NCBI RefSeq assembly: GCF_030272615.1 | Contig: NC_081413.1 | Span: forward strand, 722,389,649-722,453,648 | Length of the DNA: 64,000 nt | Origin: Cryptomeria japonica | Taxonomy: Eukaryota > Streptophyta > Pinopsida > Cupressales > Cupressaceae | Direction: 5' to 3' | Shown: positions 1 through 11,439 of the stretch, one piece after another | Layout of the letters: every line of letters starts with the position of its first letter | Position numbering within the stretch: the first letter of the stretch is position 1 | Notes under the pieces: model-generated | What the model was told of the DNA's origin: nothing | Seen by the model: the letters and a program-made list of their open reading frames with translations, nothing else | The model's database searches: none | Made by a program: the position numbers and the translations under genes

Positions 1-1312
1 AAATATGCTTGCATGTTTTTAGTATCTCTCTTGGTATGCCTTTTTAGATTAGTTTTTGATTGACTAACACTAATGGTTTTTGTGTCTTTTGTGTTGTTTA
101 TCATTTGCTAACCTTGTGCCATTTTGCAAGGCATCACATACAACCATGGGAAAAATCTATGTGATGACTCTTATGAGATATCTCAAATTGGTTATCTATG
201 AAGGATCATGTTGCTCAGACATTCACAAAGATAGGTACTCAATCAAAAAGGAAAAAAAAAAAATTTGAGTTCCAACAAAGTCAAGGGATGATATTACATT
301 TTTTTTGATGAAATAAGTTCTTGGGGGTAATATTGAATCCTCCTTCCTTCACTTGTCCTTATTTTTTCTCTTTTGAAAACCTAATTTTTTCCTACAAGTG
401 TTTCTCCTTTATGCTATTTGCGAGGGATATTTTGCACATGAATACCTTATCAAGCCTTGTTGTTGGGAGCCATCTTTTATTTTTATACATTTTTTTGTAC
501 ATCCCTAAGTTGCACTTAAGGAGAATGTTGGTGTGAAGATGGTATATTATCTAACTAGCTTCACCTTATGACCTATTCATTCCTATTAATTAAGCTTTCT
601 TAGGTCATTTAATTTGGGAGTAAGATTAAGGCACAAGTCATAGTCCTAGTTTTTCCTGGGATTTATCTAAGGTTTATCCTATATATAAAAAAAACCATAT
701 TATTAAAATTTTCAATAATTTTGTATTCATTATTTTATCCTTACATGTATAGAAAAGCTATATTATTATTTGTTTAATGATTTTGTGTTCATTATTCTAT
801 CCTTGCATATACATATAAGTTTATAATATAAAAAAAAAATTATAGAAAAGTTCTATTTGTCTAGGATTTCATCTAAGATTTTATCCTTAAATATATTCAA
901 AACGTTGTATTATTATTTTTCCAATCATTTTATATTCGTATCTTATAATATATTACTGTCTTAAAGAACATGAATAAAAATTTATTTACATAATTAATAA
1001 TTTAATTAAATGTAATTATGATTATTGAATTATTAATTTTTGTTTATATCTATTTTGAAGAGTTGTGGAAACCACCCAACGATTATTTCCCATCCCATCT
1101 CAATATATTTAAGGGGGGTTCCTAAAGTAAAATTAATACTAGAGGAATTTTTTCGATTAGATATGAGGATAATTTAAGAAGGTATATTGAAAGATATAGA
1201 GAAGGAAGTAATCTCCAATTTTATAATCTATTTATTATAAACATTATTATGTAAAATGTTAAAAGTTTGTGTTCTTTTATTTTTGTGTATAGTTCTTAGT
1301 TTTCAATTGATT
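1..1312. other. AT-rich intergenic flank, no gene seen
   Basis: No credible coding region is visible; the short open frames are AT-rich and carry no recognisable domain. Between about 690 and 945 there are three degenerate copies of a 75-95 bp unit built on a phrase like TTTTGTATTCATTATTTTATCC, suggesting an old local tandem duplication. This is the flank outside the LINE that begins at 1327. Confidence 0.5.
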
Positions 1313-1326
1313 TATTCATTCATATA
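1313..1326. repeat. LINE target-site duplication, left copy
   Basis: The 14-mer TATTCATTCATATA lies directly beside the poly(T) run (1328-1335) that marks the 3' end of a minus-strand LINE. The same 14-mer occurs at 41968-41981, next to the LINE's 5' end. A duplication of this length is normal for L1 target-primed integration. Confidence 0.8.
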
Positions 1327-1942
1327 ATTTTTTTTGAATAAATGGGTAAAAAATTTATTAATAATCAGAAACAAGCATTACATAAGAAAACCAGAGCCCC
1401 AAAGCTCTAGAAGAGAACAACAAACCAAACAAGTTATTAACCAGCTTTATTAACTAGCTTCATAACTATCCATATCCTCAGCAAGGATCCTATGCAAATC
1501 CTGACAGTAATCAGAGGAAAGATGCTCCTAACCCTCAACTTTCCAATCATCACCATGTTCCGAAGCCCACTTATCCAAACAATCAGTTGCTCTATTCCAT
1601 TCACGAGGAATGTGGATGAAATAAACCTTCTCCATCATAGCAATAATTTACAAAATCTGGTGAACAATCCCTACCAGCAGCCAATTAATCCCACTCACCT
1701 TCTGTGCAATCAATAGATTAACAATAATATGTGAATCTGATTCGCAAATAACCTTATGCCACCCCAACTCAAAAGCATGTTCTGAGGCATAGACAATTTC
1801 TAATCCCTCCATAAAATTATTATCTTGTTGCCCTTTATGCACTGAGAAAAAAGAAAACCACAACCTCCATACAGTTCCTACCAACACCTCCAATCCTAGC
1901 AGGACCCAGATTACCATGAGAGGAGCCATCGATGTTAATATT
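1327..1942 (-). mobile_element. L1 LINE, 3' segment (RNase H end and 3' UTR)
   Basis: This is the 3' piece of a minus-strand L1 element. It ends in a poly(A) tail seen as T8 at 1328-1335. Its coding end, about 1640-1942, reads as a plant LINE RNase H: an IDGSSHGN start around 1920-1942, then an ESDSHIIVNLL stretch typical of the second catalytic aspartate region. The remainder to 1336 is 3' UTR. Element A entered within the RNase H codons, so the rest of the LINE resumes at 18137. The RNase H frame is not fully open; a frame shift separates the IDGSS motif from the downstream ESDS part. Confidence 0.8.
1938..1942. repeat. Target-site duplication of element A, left (ATATT)
   Basis: ATATT immediately precedes the TGTAGACACC terminus of element A. 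The same five bases follow its other end at 18137-18141, and LINE sequence continues outside both copies. This is the expected 5-bp LTR-retrotransposon footprint. Confidence 0.9.
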
Positions 1943-1967
1943 TGTAGACACCTAAAATTGTCATGTC

Positions 1968-2199
1968 TAATTAAATAAATATTTTATTTATTTAATTACC
2001 TAAGCCTAATTCTTCTATTAATTAAATAAATTTTTATTTATTTAATTAATTCATTTATCCTCTTCTAGCCTTATTTCTTATTTAAATAAATACATTTATT
2101 TATTTAAATTATCCTTTTCCTAAATTAAATAAATATTTTATTTATTTAATTGTCCTACTTCTTCTATTAATTAAATAAATCTTTATTTATTTAATTAAT
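1968..2199. repeat. Five AT-rich palindromes in element A U3
   Basis: Five inverted repeats have perfect 13-14 bp arms and 3-6 nt spacers: 1968-1981/1985-1998, 2017-2030/2037-2050, 2080-2092/2097-2109, 2123-2135/2139-2151 and 2166-2179/2186-2199. Arms are variants of TAATTAAATAAATA. They are separated by C/T-rich spacers. Element C keeps recognisable versions of all five in its longer LTR copy. The role is unknown; homeodomain-type AATTAA sites or cruciform formation are possible. Confidence 0.85.
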
Positions 2200-2360
2200 T
2201 CATTAGCTTTTTCTACACATGACACATGTCATTCATCTCTTAATTCATACACTACCTACCCCTTTCATTATTTTGGTATTTCTTATACCTATCCTCTAAT
2301 CCTAGCCGACCTCTCTTTTTACACCTCTCAATCTTAACCCTCCATTTCTTATTGTGTCTT

Positions 2361-2370
2361 CTATTTAAGG
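2361..2370 (+). promoter_or_regulatory. TATA-like box in element A LTR
   Basis: CTATTTAAGG lies about 345 bases before the LTR end. The equivalent place in element C's LTR (33061-33070, minus strand) reads TCTATATAAG, a better TATA box, which supports this as the Pol II promoter core of the LTR. Confidence 0.5.
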
Positions 2371-2716
2371 AGATGCTTTCTTCATTGTGAAACCCTAATG
2401 ACTGATTTTTGGAGTACTTGGCTACACTACGATCCTACTTGCAACCACATTCCGTTCTTTGTTGAGCTCTTGTGCATATAAAAATCTGAGAGCAAATATA
2501 TCAAGCAAGATCAATGGAGATAGGAAGAATGGAGATCAAAACCCTATTGGACATGTGATGGTATAATCTTTGTGATTTTGAGTTATTTTGCATTGTCTTA
2601 GGTAATCTTCATATGTTATGGTGGATCTTTGTTCATTGTTAGGCTAGGGTTTAGTGGTTGGATTCATTTTAGCCTTTCAATATTGTTATTATTGTTATCC
2701 ATTTTCACCATAAACA

Positions 2717-2738
2717 TTTTGGCACGCCCGGTGGGACT
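2717..2738 (+). other. Primer-binding region of element A
   Basis: Directly after the LTR comes TTTTGGCACGCCCGGTGGGA, the position and style of a tRNA primer-binding site. The matching tRNA was not identified by eye. The corresponding place in element C is diverged. Confidence 0.6.
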
Positions 2739-2826
2739 CTTGTCCCTTTGCATTTAACAATTTTGTTGCAGATTTTGCATTTTTGAAGTTGCAGATCGGA
2801 CAATTTCGACGATATTTTAGGTTTTT

Positions 2827-3082
2827 CCGCGTCTGCGAGTGTTCGGATCGCGTTTTTGTGTTTCAGAAGCGTCTGCGATATCGGGAATCACGTCTGTGTT
2901 TCTGTCAGTTTTTATTTTGCAGGTTTTCGAAAGGTGCGTCTGTGATTCATAACTACGTCTGCGATGCATCATATCGCGTCTACGTCATTCAACAGCGTCT
3001 GTGATCTCTGAGCGCGTCTGTGAACTACAGAATCGCGTCTGTGTCGTACAGACGCGTCTATGTCTGGTATAACTGCGTCTGT
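2827..3082 (+). repeat. GCGTCTGTG motif array 1 (leader)
   Basis: About twelve copies of a 9-10 bp core GCGTCTGTG, with variants GCGTCTGCG and ACGTCTGTG, recur every 15-22 bp, separated by unrelated filler. Several units read TCTGT-N5-ACAGA and could fold as small hairpins, for example near 3016 and 3037. Direction is the same as gag. Neither a CRISPR nor a simple microsatellite fits. Confidence 0.8.
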
Positions 3083-4289
3083 GTTTTCTGTTTTGCAAGT
3101 TTGTCAATTTTCTTTGATTCGGGTTTTCGGATTTTGTACTTAGGGTTTCAGATCTAGTTTGTTTTCGGCTAACTCTTGCAGATGTAGCTAACCTGGTTTG
3201 TGCAGCTTGCTTTGGAGGCAAATACGTTTTTGTTGAAGGCCCCTTTTCACAAAGTCTTTTTGGGTTTTCTAAAATTTACCTAACTTGTGTGCTTGCAGGA
3301 AGGGGTTATCATTTGAAACAATCCAAACTACTAACAATTTTGTTGCAGGGCCTTAGTTAGGGTTTTGTAATTTTGATTGTGTGCCTTTTTTTTCATAGCT
3401 TAGCAAACACTTCAATTGGTGCACTAAAATTGAATCATTGTCTTTTGTGTCTTGAGCAATAGGCTCTTTTTGTTTAATCTTTAGAGGGCTTGTCTTCCCG
3501 TGTGGTCATTAGGACTACTAGTGAGAAGAGAACGACCCAAGTGGTAGCGAGGAAAACCCACCTCATCCGAACCACTATAATCAAATGTATTCATGGTGAA
3601 AACTATGGATAACGTGTGTTGATTAGTTCATACCGACACTATGTCTCCCCATAAACCCGTTTGATCAAATTTATTTGATCATTTGTAGGGCGTAACCCCT
3701 ACCGGCTGGGAGCCTTCTGTATTTACAGAGCTGAAAGTGCCGCATGTATGGCCACACGAGCGGATGCCCTTACTAGCACCTCTTTGTTTTAGATGCCCAA
3801 ATCCTTCTAGTTGTTGAGGCAGGAGGTCAGACCTCTGGTAGCGGCCCACACACATACGGTTCTTAGTAGAGATACAAAGTTCGCCATGGGGAGTTTTCAT
3901 GGGGACTGATGCTTGGCTGACCCGAGAAGTGAGTGCCGAGGGTGGAGCCAGTGAGGTCAAGCATCTAAGTATCCGCTCTGAATAGCGTAGCCTCGGGGGT
4001 AAAACCCTATGTGGGATCAACAACTATTGTCTTGGCCAGCCCTAAGATTTGTGCTTGTCTTATGCTAAACATTCAAACATTCAAGACAAAACAGCAAAAC
4101 ATTGTGTCTTTTGTGTCTTCAAGTGTATGCAAAAACTTTTTACATCAAACAACACACTTTTGGAGTCTAAACAGTTTGCAAACATTGAGTCATCAACATT
4201 GTGTCCTCTTGTCACGAAAAACAGTCGAAAAATCAAATTTGGTCACAACAAAACAACTTCACAGATAGGAAAAATTGCACTAAGGTTAC

Positions 4290-4450
4290 AGAAACGCGTC
4301 TGTGTCAGTTCAAACCGCGTCTGTGTCGGATAAGCGCGTCTGTGAAGTACAGAATAGCGTCTGTGTTTTTGTCAGCGTCTGTGTCAAACAGAGAGGCGTC
4401 TGTGTCTGGGAATCGCGTCTGTGAAGTATACAGAGGCGTCTGTGTCAGGA
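4290..4450 (+). repeat. GCGTCTGTG motif array 2 (before gag)
   Basis: Eight near-perfect GCGTCTGTG cores lie at 18-22 bp spacing, about 0.5 kb before the gag start and in gag orientation. The filler between cores is not conserved, which points to selection on, or amplification of, the core only. Confidence 0.85.
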
Positions 4451-4939
4451 TTTGAAAACTTTAACAGTCAAGCAAACAAAGAAAATCAGTTTCGGCATAC
4501 TTGAGCTTCTTAGGTTGTCTCTTCAGGTTTCATCTAGCATTCAGCCTGTTCTAAGGTTTCACACAGTCCATCATTGCTTCACACCTCATTTTACATTCAT
4601 ACTTGTCTAAAAACTTGGGTCAAAAAGGTCACTTGCTTGTCCTCACTATACTCTTTCAACACACTACATACTACTACACTTTGCTAAGTGGTCCCTCATC
4701 AAGGTTTCTTACCTTTGGGTCTCATTTGGTCTTACTTAGAGTCAAGGTCAGCTTACCTCATCAAGAGAAACGATCCTCTCTTTGGAAGTCACACCTACTC
4801 TACTACTTACATTATTGGTCTTACACTTTGGACATTGCAAGTACACCTCAAGATTTACTTACACTCCATACAACTCTTGGTCTTCCATACTTTTTCATTC
4901 TTCATCTAGTTTCTCACATCTTGGTCTAACACCTAGTTC

Positions 4940-7456
4940 ATGGTTGAAACCCGCCTTCAAAAATCTAAGAGAATAGCTAAAGAAGCTCAAGAGTCCGCAA
5001 ACATGAGTTCTTATGAGTATGACAATGATCTATTCTACAATATTGAGCACACTACATTACCAGACATGAATGTTTATAGAAACAATCCAAATGTGGAAAG
5101 CGCAAACACTATAAACAACAATTCTACGCACAATGACAATGTTGACAATTCTTCAATACTATCAGCAGACATACAAGAATCCATAATGGACCCTCAATTC
5201 AATAGATTGGTTGAAGAGATAATGAGGAGAGATCGTCAATACTTTTTAAACATGATGGCACAAAGTGGAGCTAAAATACCACATGATTTTGACTTATCTC
5301 AGCTTATGGAAAGTCGACCCTCACAACAAACTCAACCTAACATGGATCAAAGGAGACCAAATAGTGGAGGAAATAGAGGACCGAATAATATGATGCCTGA
5401 GTCACCATCAGTTTTGCTTCAAAAACCAGCAATCCCACATACACAAGCTCAAACATATGATACTTACACTCAAGGACCATCATGGAGGCCTTATGCTCAA
5501 TCACATGCTCAAGGTATGAATCAATCAAAACAAGTGGATACTCAAGGACATCCTCAAAATTTTGACGCAAGGAGACCTCATGTCAAAATTGGGGGCAACA
5601 CAATGGAAAATGAAAGGCCTATTGAATATGGTATATATGCACAAAATAGATATGGGGTCCCTCAACATGAAGTTATGCCAAGTGCTCCATATATGTCGCA
5701 ACAATATAGACCTCCATATGGACATGTCTACGATCAGTATCATCCATACAAGCAACAAGCTCCTCCTCAAATGGGTGTTTCAAACATGGGGTATGCTACA
5801 AGAAATCCATCTCCTCCCAAGAACAATTTGGAGCAACAAATAAGAGATCTACAAAAGAAAATAGAGGACAGTACTCCTCAAATGGGTGTTTCAAACATGG
5901 GGTATGCTACAAGAAATCCATCTCCTCCCAAGAACAATTTGGAGCAACAAATAAGAGATCTACAAAAGAAAATGGAGGACATGAGTACACCAAAACCTAC
6001 ATACACTATGAGAGATATATGTCCTTATCCCTTCGATAAGAGCATTCCAATGCCTCCATTTCCTCCACACTTTGTAACGCCAAAATTTGACAAATAAAGA
6101 GGGAGAGGAGACCCCAAGGCACACATAAGACAATTCTTCACAACTTGCATTGAGGTAGCGGCAGAAGAAACATACTTGATGAGGTTGTTTCCACAAAGCT
6201 TAGGCGATCAAGCTATGGAATGGTTTTCTCAATTACCTCCTGGTATTAAGTCATGGGGCGACTTGGCAGAGGCATTCATTCAGCATTTCTCTTACAACAT
6301 TGAAACAAATGTCTCAGTTACTACCTTGTGCAATACTAAACAAAAGGAAGGAGAATCTTTCGCAACATTTTTACAAAGATGGAGAAATCTAGCTAGCAGA
6401 TGCTCTTGTGAAATCCCGCAAAAACAAATGGTGGAGATGTTCACACAAAATGTTAACAAGGCTATTGGCTATGATCTCAGAAAAGCTTGTTTGTCTACAT
6501 TCAAGGATGTCATTGAAAAGGGCCTAGCAACAGAAAAGGTCTTAATTGAACAAGGAGTTATCAAACTATTCAAAGAAAACAAAGAGGACTTCAAAGGAAA
6601 GGACAAACCAAAATTTTGGAATAAGAAAAAGAACACAGTTAATGATGGTGTTGTTGATGCCAACACAGTGAGACCCAAGTTCGTCTTTTCTGGATCAAGT
6701 TCTACCAACAATCAGGTGAACACTCAAACAACTTCTAGACCACGAAGGAAGTACACTCCATTGGGGGAACCACTTGAATCAGTATTCAAAAAGCTTGTAG
6801 CAAACAAAGTAATTACAGTTCCAGATTTTCCTCCTTATGAACCAAAGGTAAAACCAAATTGGTGGAATGATGATGAGTATTGTGAGTTTCATAAGAGCAA
6901 GGGTCACAAGACAGGTAATTGCCATCGATTGAAAAACATTGTGCAGGATCTCATTGACAGAGGAGATATAGAGATTGAGGGACATTCATCTAATCAAGAG
7001 CATGAGGTGTTTAAGGAACCATTCCCAAAACATGACAAAGGAAAAGGCAAAGTCACAGATGATCAAGCCAATTATACTAGAGCACCTTACAATTATGATT
7101 CTACTATCAATCACATCTCAATGGACAATCATATCTCTACCATTACTATCAAAAACAAAAATCCTGAGAATCCTTCTCAGAGACCCAAGATCGTCCTAAA
7201 AGGTGTGGGATCTTCGTCCGAATCTACCTCTGAATGTCATGTTACAACCCGTCGAGGTAAGATCACCTTGCCAGGTGCCTCCACTAAGAATACCAATCTT
7301 TCATCAACCAAGCCTGAGTACGACCTTGTAGAACAACTAGGGAAGACACCTGCACTCATCTCTATTCTTGAGCTCTTACGTATATCTCCTGCACATAAAG
7401 CTATCCTTGACAAAATCTTGAGAGATACTGCTGTCCCTACTGATCTGAACGTGGAC
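4940..7456 (+). mobile_element. Element A gag region
   Basis: The region starts with MVETRLQKSKRIAKEAQ and runs through a Q/P/Y-rich stretch. It then has a Ty3-type gag core (LGDQAMEWFSQLPPGIKSW, then a TKQKEGESFATFLQRWRN stretch) and a knuckle-like CEFHKSKGHKTGNCHRL motif as found in Tat elements. These proteins would form the virus-like particle. Element C encodes a close relative on the minus strand at 30100-32000. The region is part of a broken fossil. Confidence 0.85.
5763..5984 (+). repeat. 111-bp in-frame tandem duplication inside gag
   Basis: Two essentially identical 111-bp (37-codon) units lie head to tail, each encoding MGVSNMGYATRNPSPPKNN followed by a QQIRDLQKK helix. Element C has a single unit here, so the duplication arose in the A lineage. 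Near-identity of the copies implies it is recent. Confidence 0.85.
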
Positions 7457-7589
7457 TAGTTTCAAGCCATGGTGGGATACCTATCTGTTCCACACTCCCT
7501 CACATTTACAGAAGCCGATGACGCCTCCATAAGTTAGCCACATAATGCACCTCTACATGTTGAAGCCTTCATACATAAACACCGAATAA

Positions 7590-7985
7590 AGCGAGTCCTG
7601 ATAGATGGAGGAGCAGGTCTTAATATTTGTACCTTGAGTACCATAAGACAATTGGGATATTCTGACAAGGCTGTGAATGCTACAAACCAAATCACCATCA
7701 AGGCTTATGATGATGAAGAGCGCTCGTCCAAGGGCACAGTCACCTTACCGCTAAGAATAGGGCCAGTTACAAAGGATGTGGTTTGTCAAGTCCTAGATCT
7801 AGATCTCACATACAACATATTGCTAGGATGTCCTTGGATTCATGAAATGAGGGCAGTCCCATCAACATACCATCAGTGCATTAAGTTTCCTCACAATGGA
7901 GTTGAAGTGACCGTCAATGGTGATCCAAATCCATTTATATATTGTAATAACTTGAGATCACATACTGAAACTATCATTCCCAGTA
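7590..7985 (+). mobile_element. Element A aspartic protease domain
   Basis: A retroviral-type aspartic protease is shown by the active-site LIDGGAGLNICT motif, in which the usual DSG is DGG as in many Tat elements. The flap-side strand VTLPLRIGPV and the ILLGCPWIHEM motif follow. It would process the polyprotein. Element C encodes the same domain. Confidence 0.8.
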
Positions 7986-8317
7986 ATCGTGAGGCTACTC
8001 CTTCTTCAGCATATATTGATCCTAAGTCATTAAAGCCCTCGACATCCAAACAAGGTGAACTTAGAGCCAAGTTTCAAGACAAAGGCATGGGAGAATACAC
8101 CTTGAATCAAACAATGTTTTTACGACAAGTCATGACCTCTCCCAAGGAATATGGGAGGCCACGTCCTAACAAGAAAATCTCCATCATGATGCTCAAATGG
8201 GATCCTACCATCTTTCAAAAATGGGGTGAACTAGAAGAAGAAAACTTATATAAAATGCTCTATAAGGACGTTGAAGAGGACACACATGATCAGATTATTA
8301 TACCCTGTGAGAACTAT

Positions 8318-8412
8318 GGCAAAGGCTTCAAAATTTTGCAAAGATTCGGGTATGATGGAAAAAGCCCTCTCGGACTACGCAAAAAAGGTGTCATGGAGCC
8401 CTTACAACCTGA
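8318..8412 (+). mobile_element. G-patch-like segment between protease and reverse transcriptase
   Basis: The translated stretch contains GFKILQRFGYDGK and then LGLRKKGVMEPLQP, matching the spacing of a G-patch (aromatic/hydrophobic, GY, GxGLG-like, G...P). G-patches bind RNA or activate DEAH helicases, and betaretroviruses have one beside the protease. Assignment is by motif only. Confidence 0.5.
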
Positions 8413-9469
8413 GCTAACTACAAGAAGGGAACGCTCCAAGGGGCTTGGTTTTCTGAATCCCAGACTACATAATAAAACAAAAGAGGTATGGCGAATCAAA
8501 GTTGCCGAAGTTCAACAAGAAGATTACTATTCCACAGATTCCAACGAGTGGGAATGGGGTTCAGACAAATCCTCCAGTGACTATGAGCTCACTGAAACAT
8601 TCAGAGAGTCAGATGAACCCACAGAGGAGGAAGAATTTTACAAAAAGTTCAGAGTTGGTCAAGAACCAACCCATAAGGATCCTGCACAAGCCTCGTTTCA
8701 AGGTCCTAGGTCAAAATCACATAGGATGAGGACACCTGTCCCAGAAGGCTCTACTAGTGATGACAATTTGGATTTGCTCACGATCGGAACTGATGAGGAG
8801 AGTGCCATCGATGACCTCGACGATTACCTTGACATACCTGAATATAACCACATCTTCACTCTTCGTCCAGCAAACTCTGAAAACACTAATGACCTTCCCC
8901 TTGTTCATCCTCGACTCATTGACTGGGATCATGAAGGACCAGCACAATTTGATACATTTCAAAATGACGAAGCTATTATCGACTACCTTGGCATTCGAGA
9001 TGATCTTCCCACTGGAGACCACAAAGCAGGATATGCCATAGAGCTCAACAACATAGCATACTTTGGTGAGGGTGTCGGGCCTTCTAGTCGCAAAAATGTG
9101 AAAATAAAAACAAAACAAGGGTCTTATGGCGAAAACCACACTGTGGCGCTATCTGACTCCAAAAAAGTAAAAAGAAAGGACGTATCTGAGGGTGAAAACC
9201 TCTCTGAGGCACCCGAAGATGGAAGGCTCGACATTCTCCCAGCATCATATGAGGAAAAATCATCCATGTTGGTAGAGGAGACTATAAAGACAAATATTGG
9301 TACAGAAGAGGTTCCACACAACATATTTTTGGCTCAATCATTGACAGAGGCCGAGAGAGCAAAATTCATAAGATTCCTTAAGGAACGACAAATCAACTTC
9401 GCATGGTCTTACGCTGATATGCCTGGGCTAGACCCGGATTTGGTGATGCATCATTTAATAGTCAAACCG

Positions 9470-10200
9470 GGGGCAAAACCAGTAAAGCAGAAATTAAGGA
9501 AAATGCATCCACAAGTGGCATTGCTAGTCAAGGCAGAGCTGGAGAAATTATTGGATGTCGGATTCATACGCCCAATTGATTATCCCGAATGGATTTCCAA
9601 TTTAGTACCTGTCAGCAAACCGGATCGCAGCATCCGAATATGTACAGATTTCAGAGATATCAACAAGGCTTGTCCAAAGGACGATTTCCCATTACCAAAC
9701 ATTGACTTGATCGTTGATCTCACAGCAGGCCATGAAATGTTATCTTTAATGGACGGATTTTCTGGATATAATCAGATCAGGATTGCACCTGAAGATCAAC
9801 ATAAAACATCATTCACTTGTCCATGGGGAACCTTCTGTTGGAATGTCATGCCCTTTGGGCTGAAAAATGCAGGCACCACTTATCAAAGAGCGATGACCAC
9901 TATTTTTCATGATCTCATGCACATAACAGTGGAAGATTATGTTGACGATCTTTTAGGAAAGTCAATAGACAGAGACACACACTTGGACATACTTTCAGTT
10001 GTCTTTGATAGGCTGGAAAAATACAAGGTAAGATTAAACCCAAAGAAATGTGTCTTTGGAGTAACCTCCGGGAAGCTCCTAGGATTCATTGTGTCTAAAA
10101 GAGGAATAGAAGCTGATCCAGCAAAGGTCAAGGCTATCTTGGAAATGCCGCCACCCAAGAATATCAATCAACTTCGATCTTTACAAGGGAGACTCCAGTC
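9470..10200 (+). mobile_element. Element A reverse transcriptase
   Basis: The Gypsy reverse transcriptase shows the fingers (LLDVGFIRPIDYPEWISNLV), the KPDRSIRICTDFRDINKACP block, LMDGFSGYNQIRIAPED, MPFGLKNAGTTYQRAM and the catalytic YVDD box. About 1.1 kb of acidic, low-complexity linker lies between the G-patch and this domain. Confidence 0.93.
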
Positions 10201-10329
10201 CATATGAAGATTCATAGCACAACTCGCAGATAAGTGTAACCCTTTCCAGCACCTGCTACACAAAAACATCAAGTTCAAATGGGATGAGAACTGTCAACAG
10301 GCTTTTCAGGCGCTCAAAGACTATCTTTT

Positions 10330-10740
10330 GAACCCGCCAGTTTTGATGCCACCAATTCCAGATCAACCATTGCTACTTTACATATCAGCTACTCCGACAG
10401 CACTGGGGGCACTCCTAGCACAGCAAATACCTGACGGCAAGGAAAAAGCAGTCTACTATATCAGTCGCACATTGGTGGGATATGAACTAAACTACACACC
10501 AATCGAGCGTGCATGTCTCGCTGTGGTCTTTGCTTCGCAGAAGTTACGACATTACATGCTCACTCACAAGACTAAGTTGATTGCCAGAATCAATCCACTA
10601 AAATATCTTCTCAACAAAGCTACACTTACTGGGCGGCTGGCCAAGTGGGTAATGATTTTGAGTGAATTCGACATTGAATACGTGGACAGAAAAGCTATAA
10701 AAGGACAAGCAATTGCAGATCAACTGGCAGATGCTCCCAT
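10330..10740 (+). mobile_element. Element A Gypsy-type RNase H
   Basis: This is the standard RNase H that follows the reverse transcriptase. It shows LLLYISATPTALGALLAQQ, YYISRTLVGYELNYTPIER, LAVVFASQKLRHYM and RLAKWVMILSEFDIEYV. It degrades the RNA strand during reverse transcription. Confidence 0.85.
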
Positions 10741-10799
10741 GATAGATGATGCTCCTCTACAGTCAGAATTTCCAGATGAGTCCATTCTAACAATATCAC

Positions 10800-11200
10800 C
10801 TGCAAAGCCATGGCAATTATATTTTGACGGCTCATACACAGCACGGGGCAGGAGCGGGTATACTCTTTATAACTCCCCAAGGTGATTCTATACCAAAGTC
10901 ATACCGCTTATCATTTCCTTGCACTAACAATATAGCGGAATACGAGGCATTAACAACTGGGTTAAGAATTGCAGTTCAATGGAAGATCCAAGAACTTCGT
11001 GTTTTTGGGGATTCTCAACTTGTCATCCGTCAAGCAACTGATGATTATCAAACAAAAGATGAAAAGCTAATGCCTTACAAACAACTGGTAGATGATCTGA
11101 AACAGCACTTTGCAAAGATAGAGTTTGAGCAGATACCAAGAGAACAAAATTGCGCTGCTGATGCCATGGCTACAATTGCTTCGCTCATTGATCTACCGCA
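10800..11200 (+). mobile_element. Element A second (archaeal-type) RNase H
   Basis: A second RNase H starts with WQLYFDGSYTARG and continues with NNIAEYEALTTGLRIAVQW, a GDSQLVIRQ motif and REQNCAADAMATIASL, giving the D-E-D-D set typical of cellular or archaeal RNase HI. Carrying it as an extra copy is a hallmark of the Tat lineage. Confidence 0.85.
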
Positions 11201-11439
11201 AAATGAGACCTGCTATGAGTTCTTGGTAGACAACCTGCTGATTCCGTCATATGAGATCACTCCTACGGAAATGATATGTGTTGTTGGTCCTAAATCCCAG
11301 TTATATGGTCCCATATTCACATACCTGCGCGACAATATCTTACCTCCCGATCTATCGAACAATCAACGCCGTACTTTCATTCGCCAATCCTCTCGATACG
11401 TCATTTTAACAGATATCCTATACCGACGAGGTCTAGATG

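Larger units (their letters stand above)
1943..2716 (+). repeat. Element A 5' LTR
   Basis: The 774-bp repeat runs from TGTAGACACC to ATAAACA and matches 17363-18136 at all but 5 positions. The first 260 bases hold five AT-rich palindromes. A TATA-like CTATTTAAGG lies at 2361-2370. Element C carries a diverged version of the same LTR. Confidence 0.95.
2739..4939 (+). other. Element A untranslated leader, 2.2 kb
   Basis: This long leader lies between the primer-binding region and gag and shows no credible coding frame; a 114-codon antisense frame at 3679-4023 has no recognisable domain. It contains two GCGTCTGTG motif arrays (2827-3082 and 4290-4450). Between them, around 3480-4020, is a stretch richer in G and C than its surroundings that could hold packaging or other RNA signals. 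That last role is inference. Confidence 0.6.

Noticed and set aside
1648-1929. A small host RNase H gene
   Set aside because: It is the C-terminal end of the LINE ORF2, continuous with 18137 onward once element A is recognised.
3679-4023. 114-codon antisense frame in the element A leader
   Set aside because: No domain, and it overlaps a non-coding leader; judged a chance open frame.
2827-4450. Regularly spaced short repeats resembling a CRISPR array
   Set aside because: The repeats are only 9-10 bp, spacing varies, the context is a plant LTR-element leader and no cas-like gene is present.
8717-9139. 140-codon minus-strand frame inside element A
   Set aside because: It is antisense to the acidic pol linker, with no domain and no counterpart in C.
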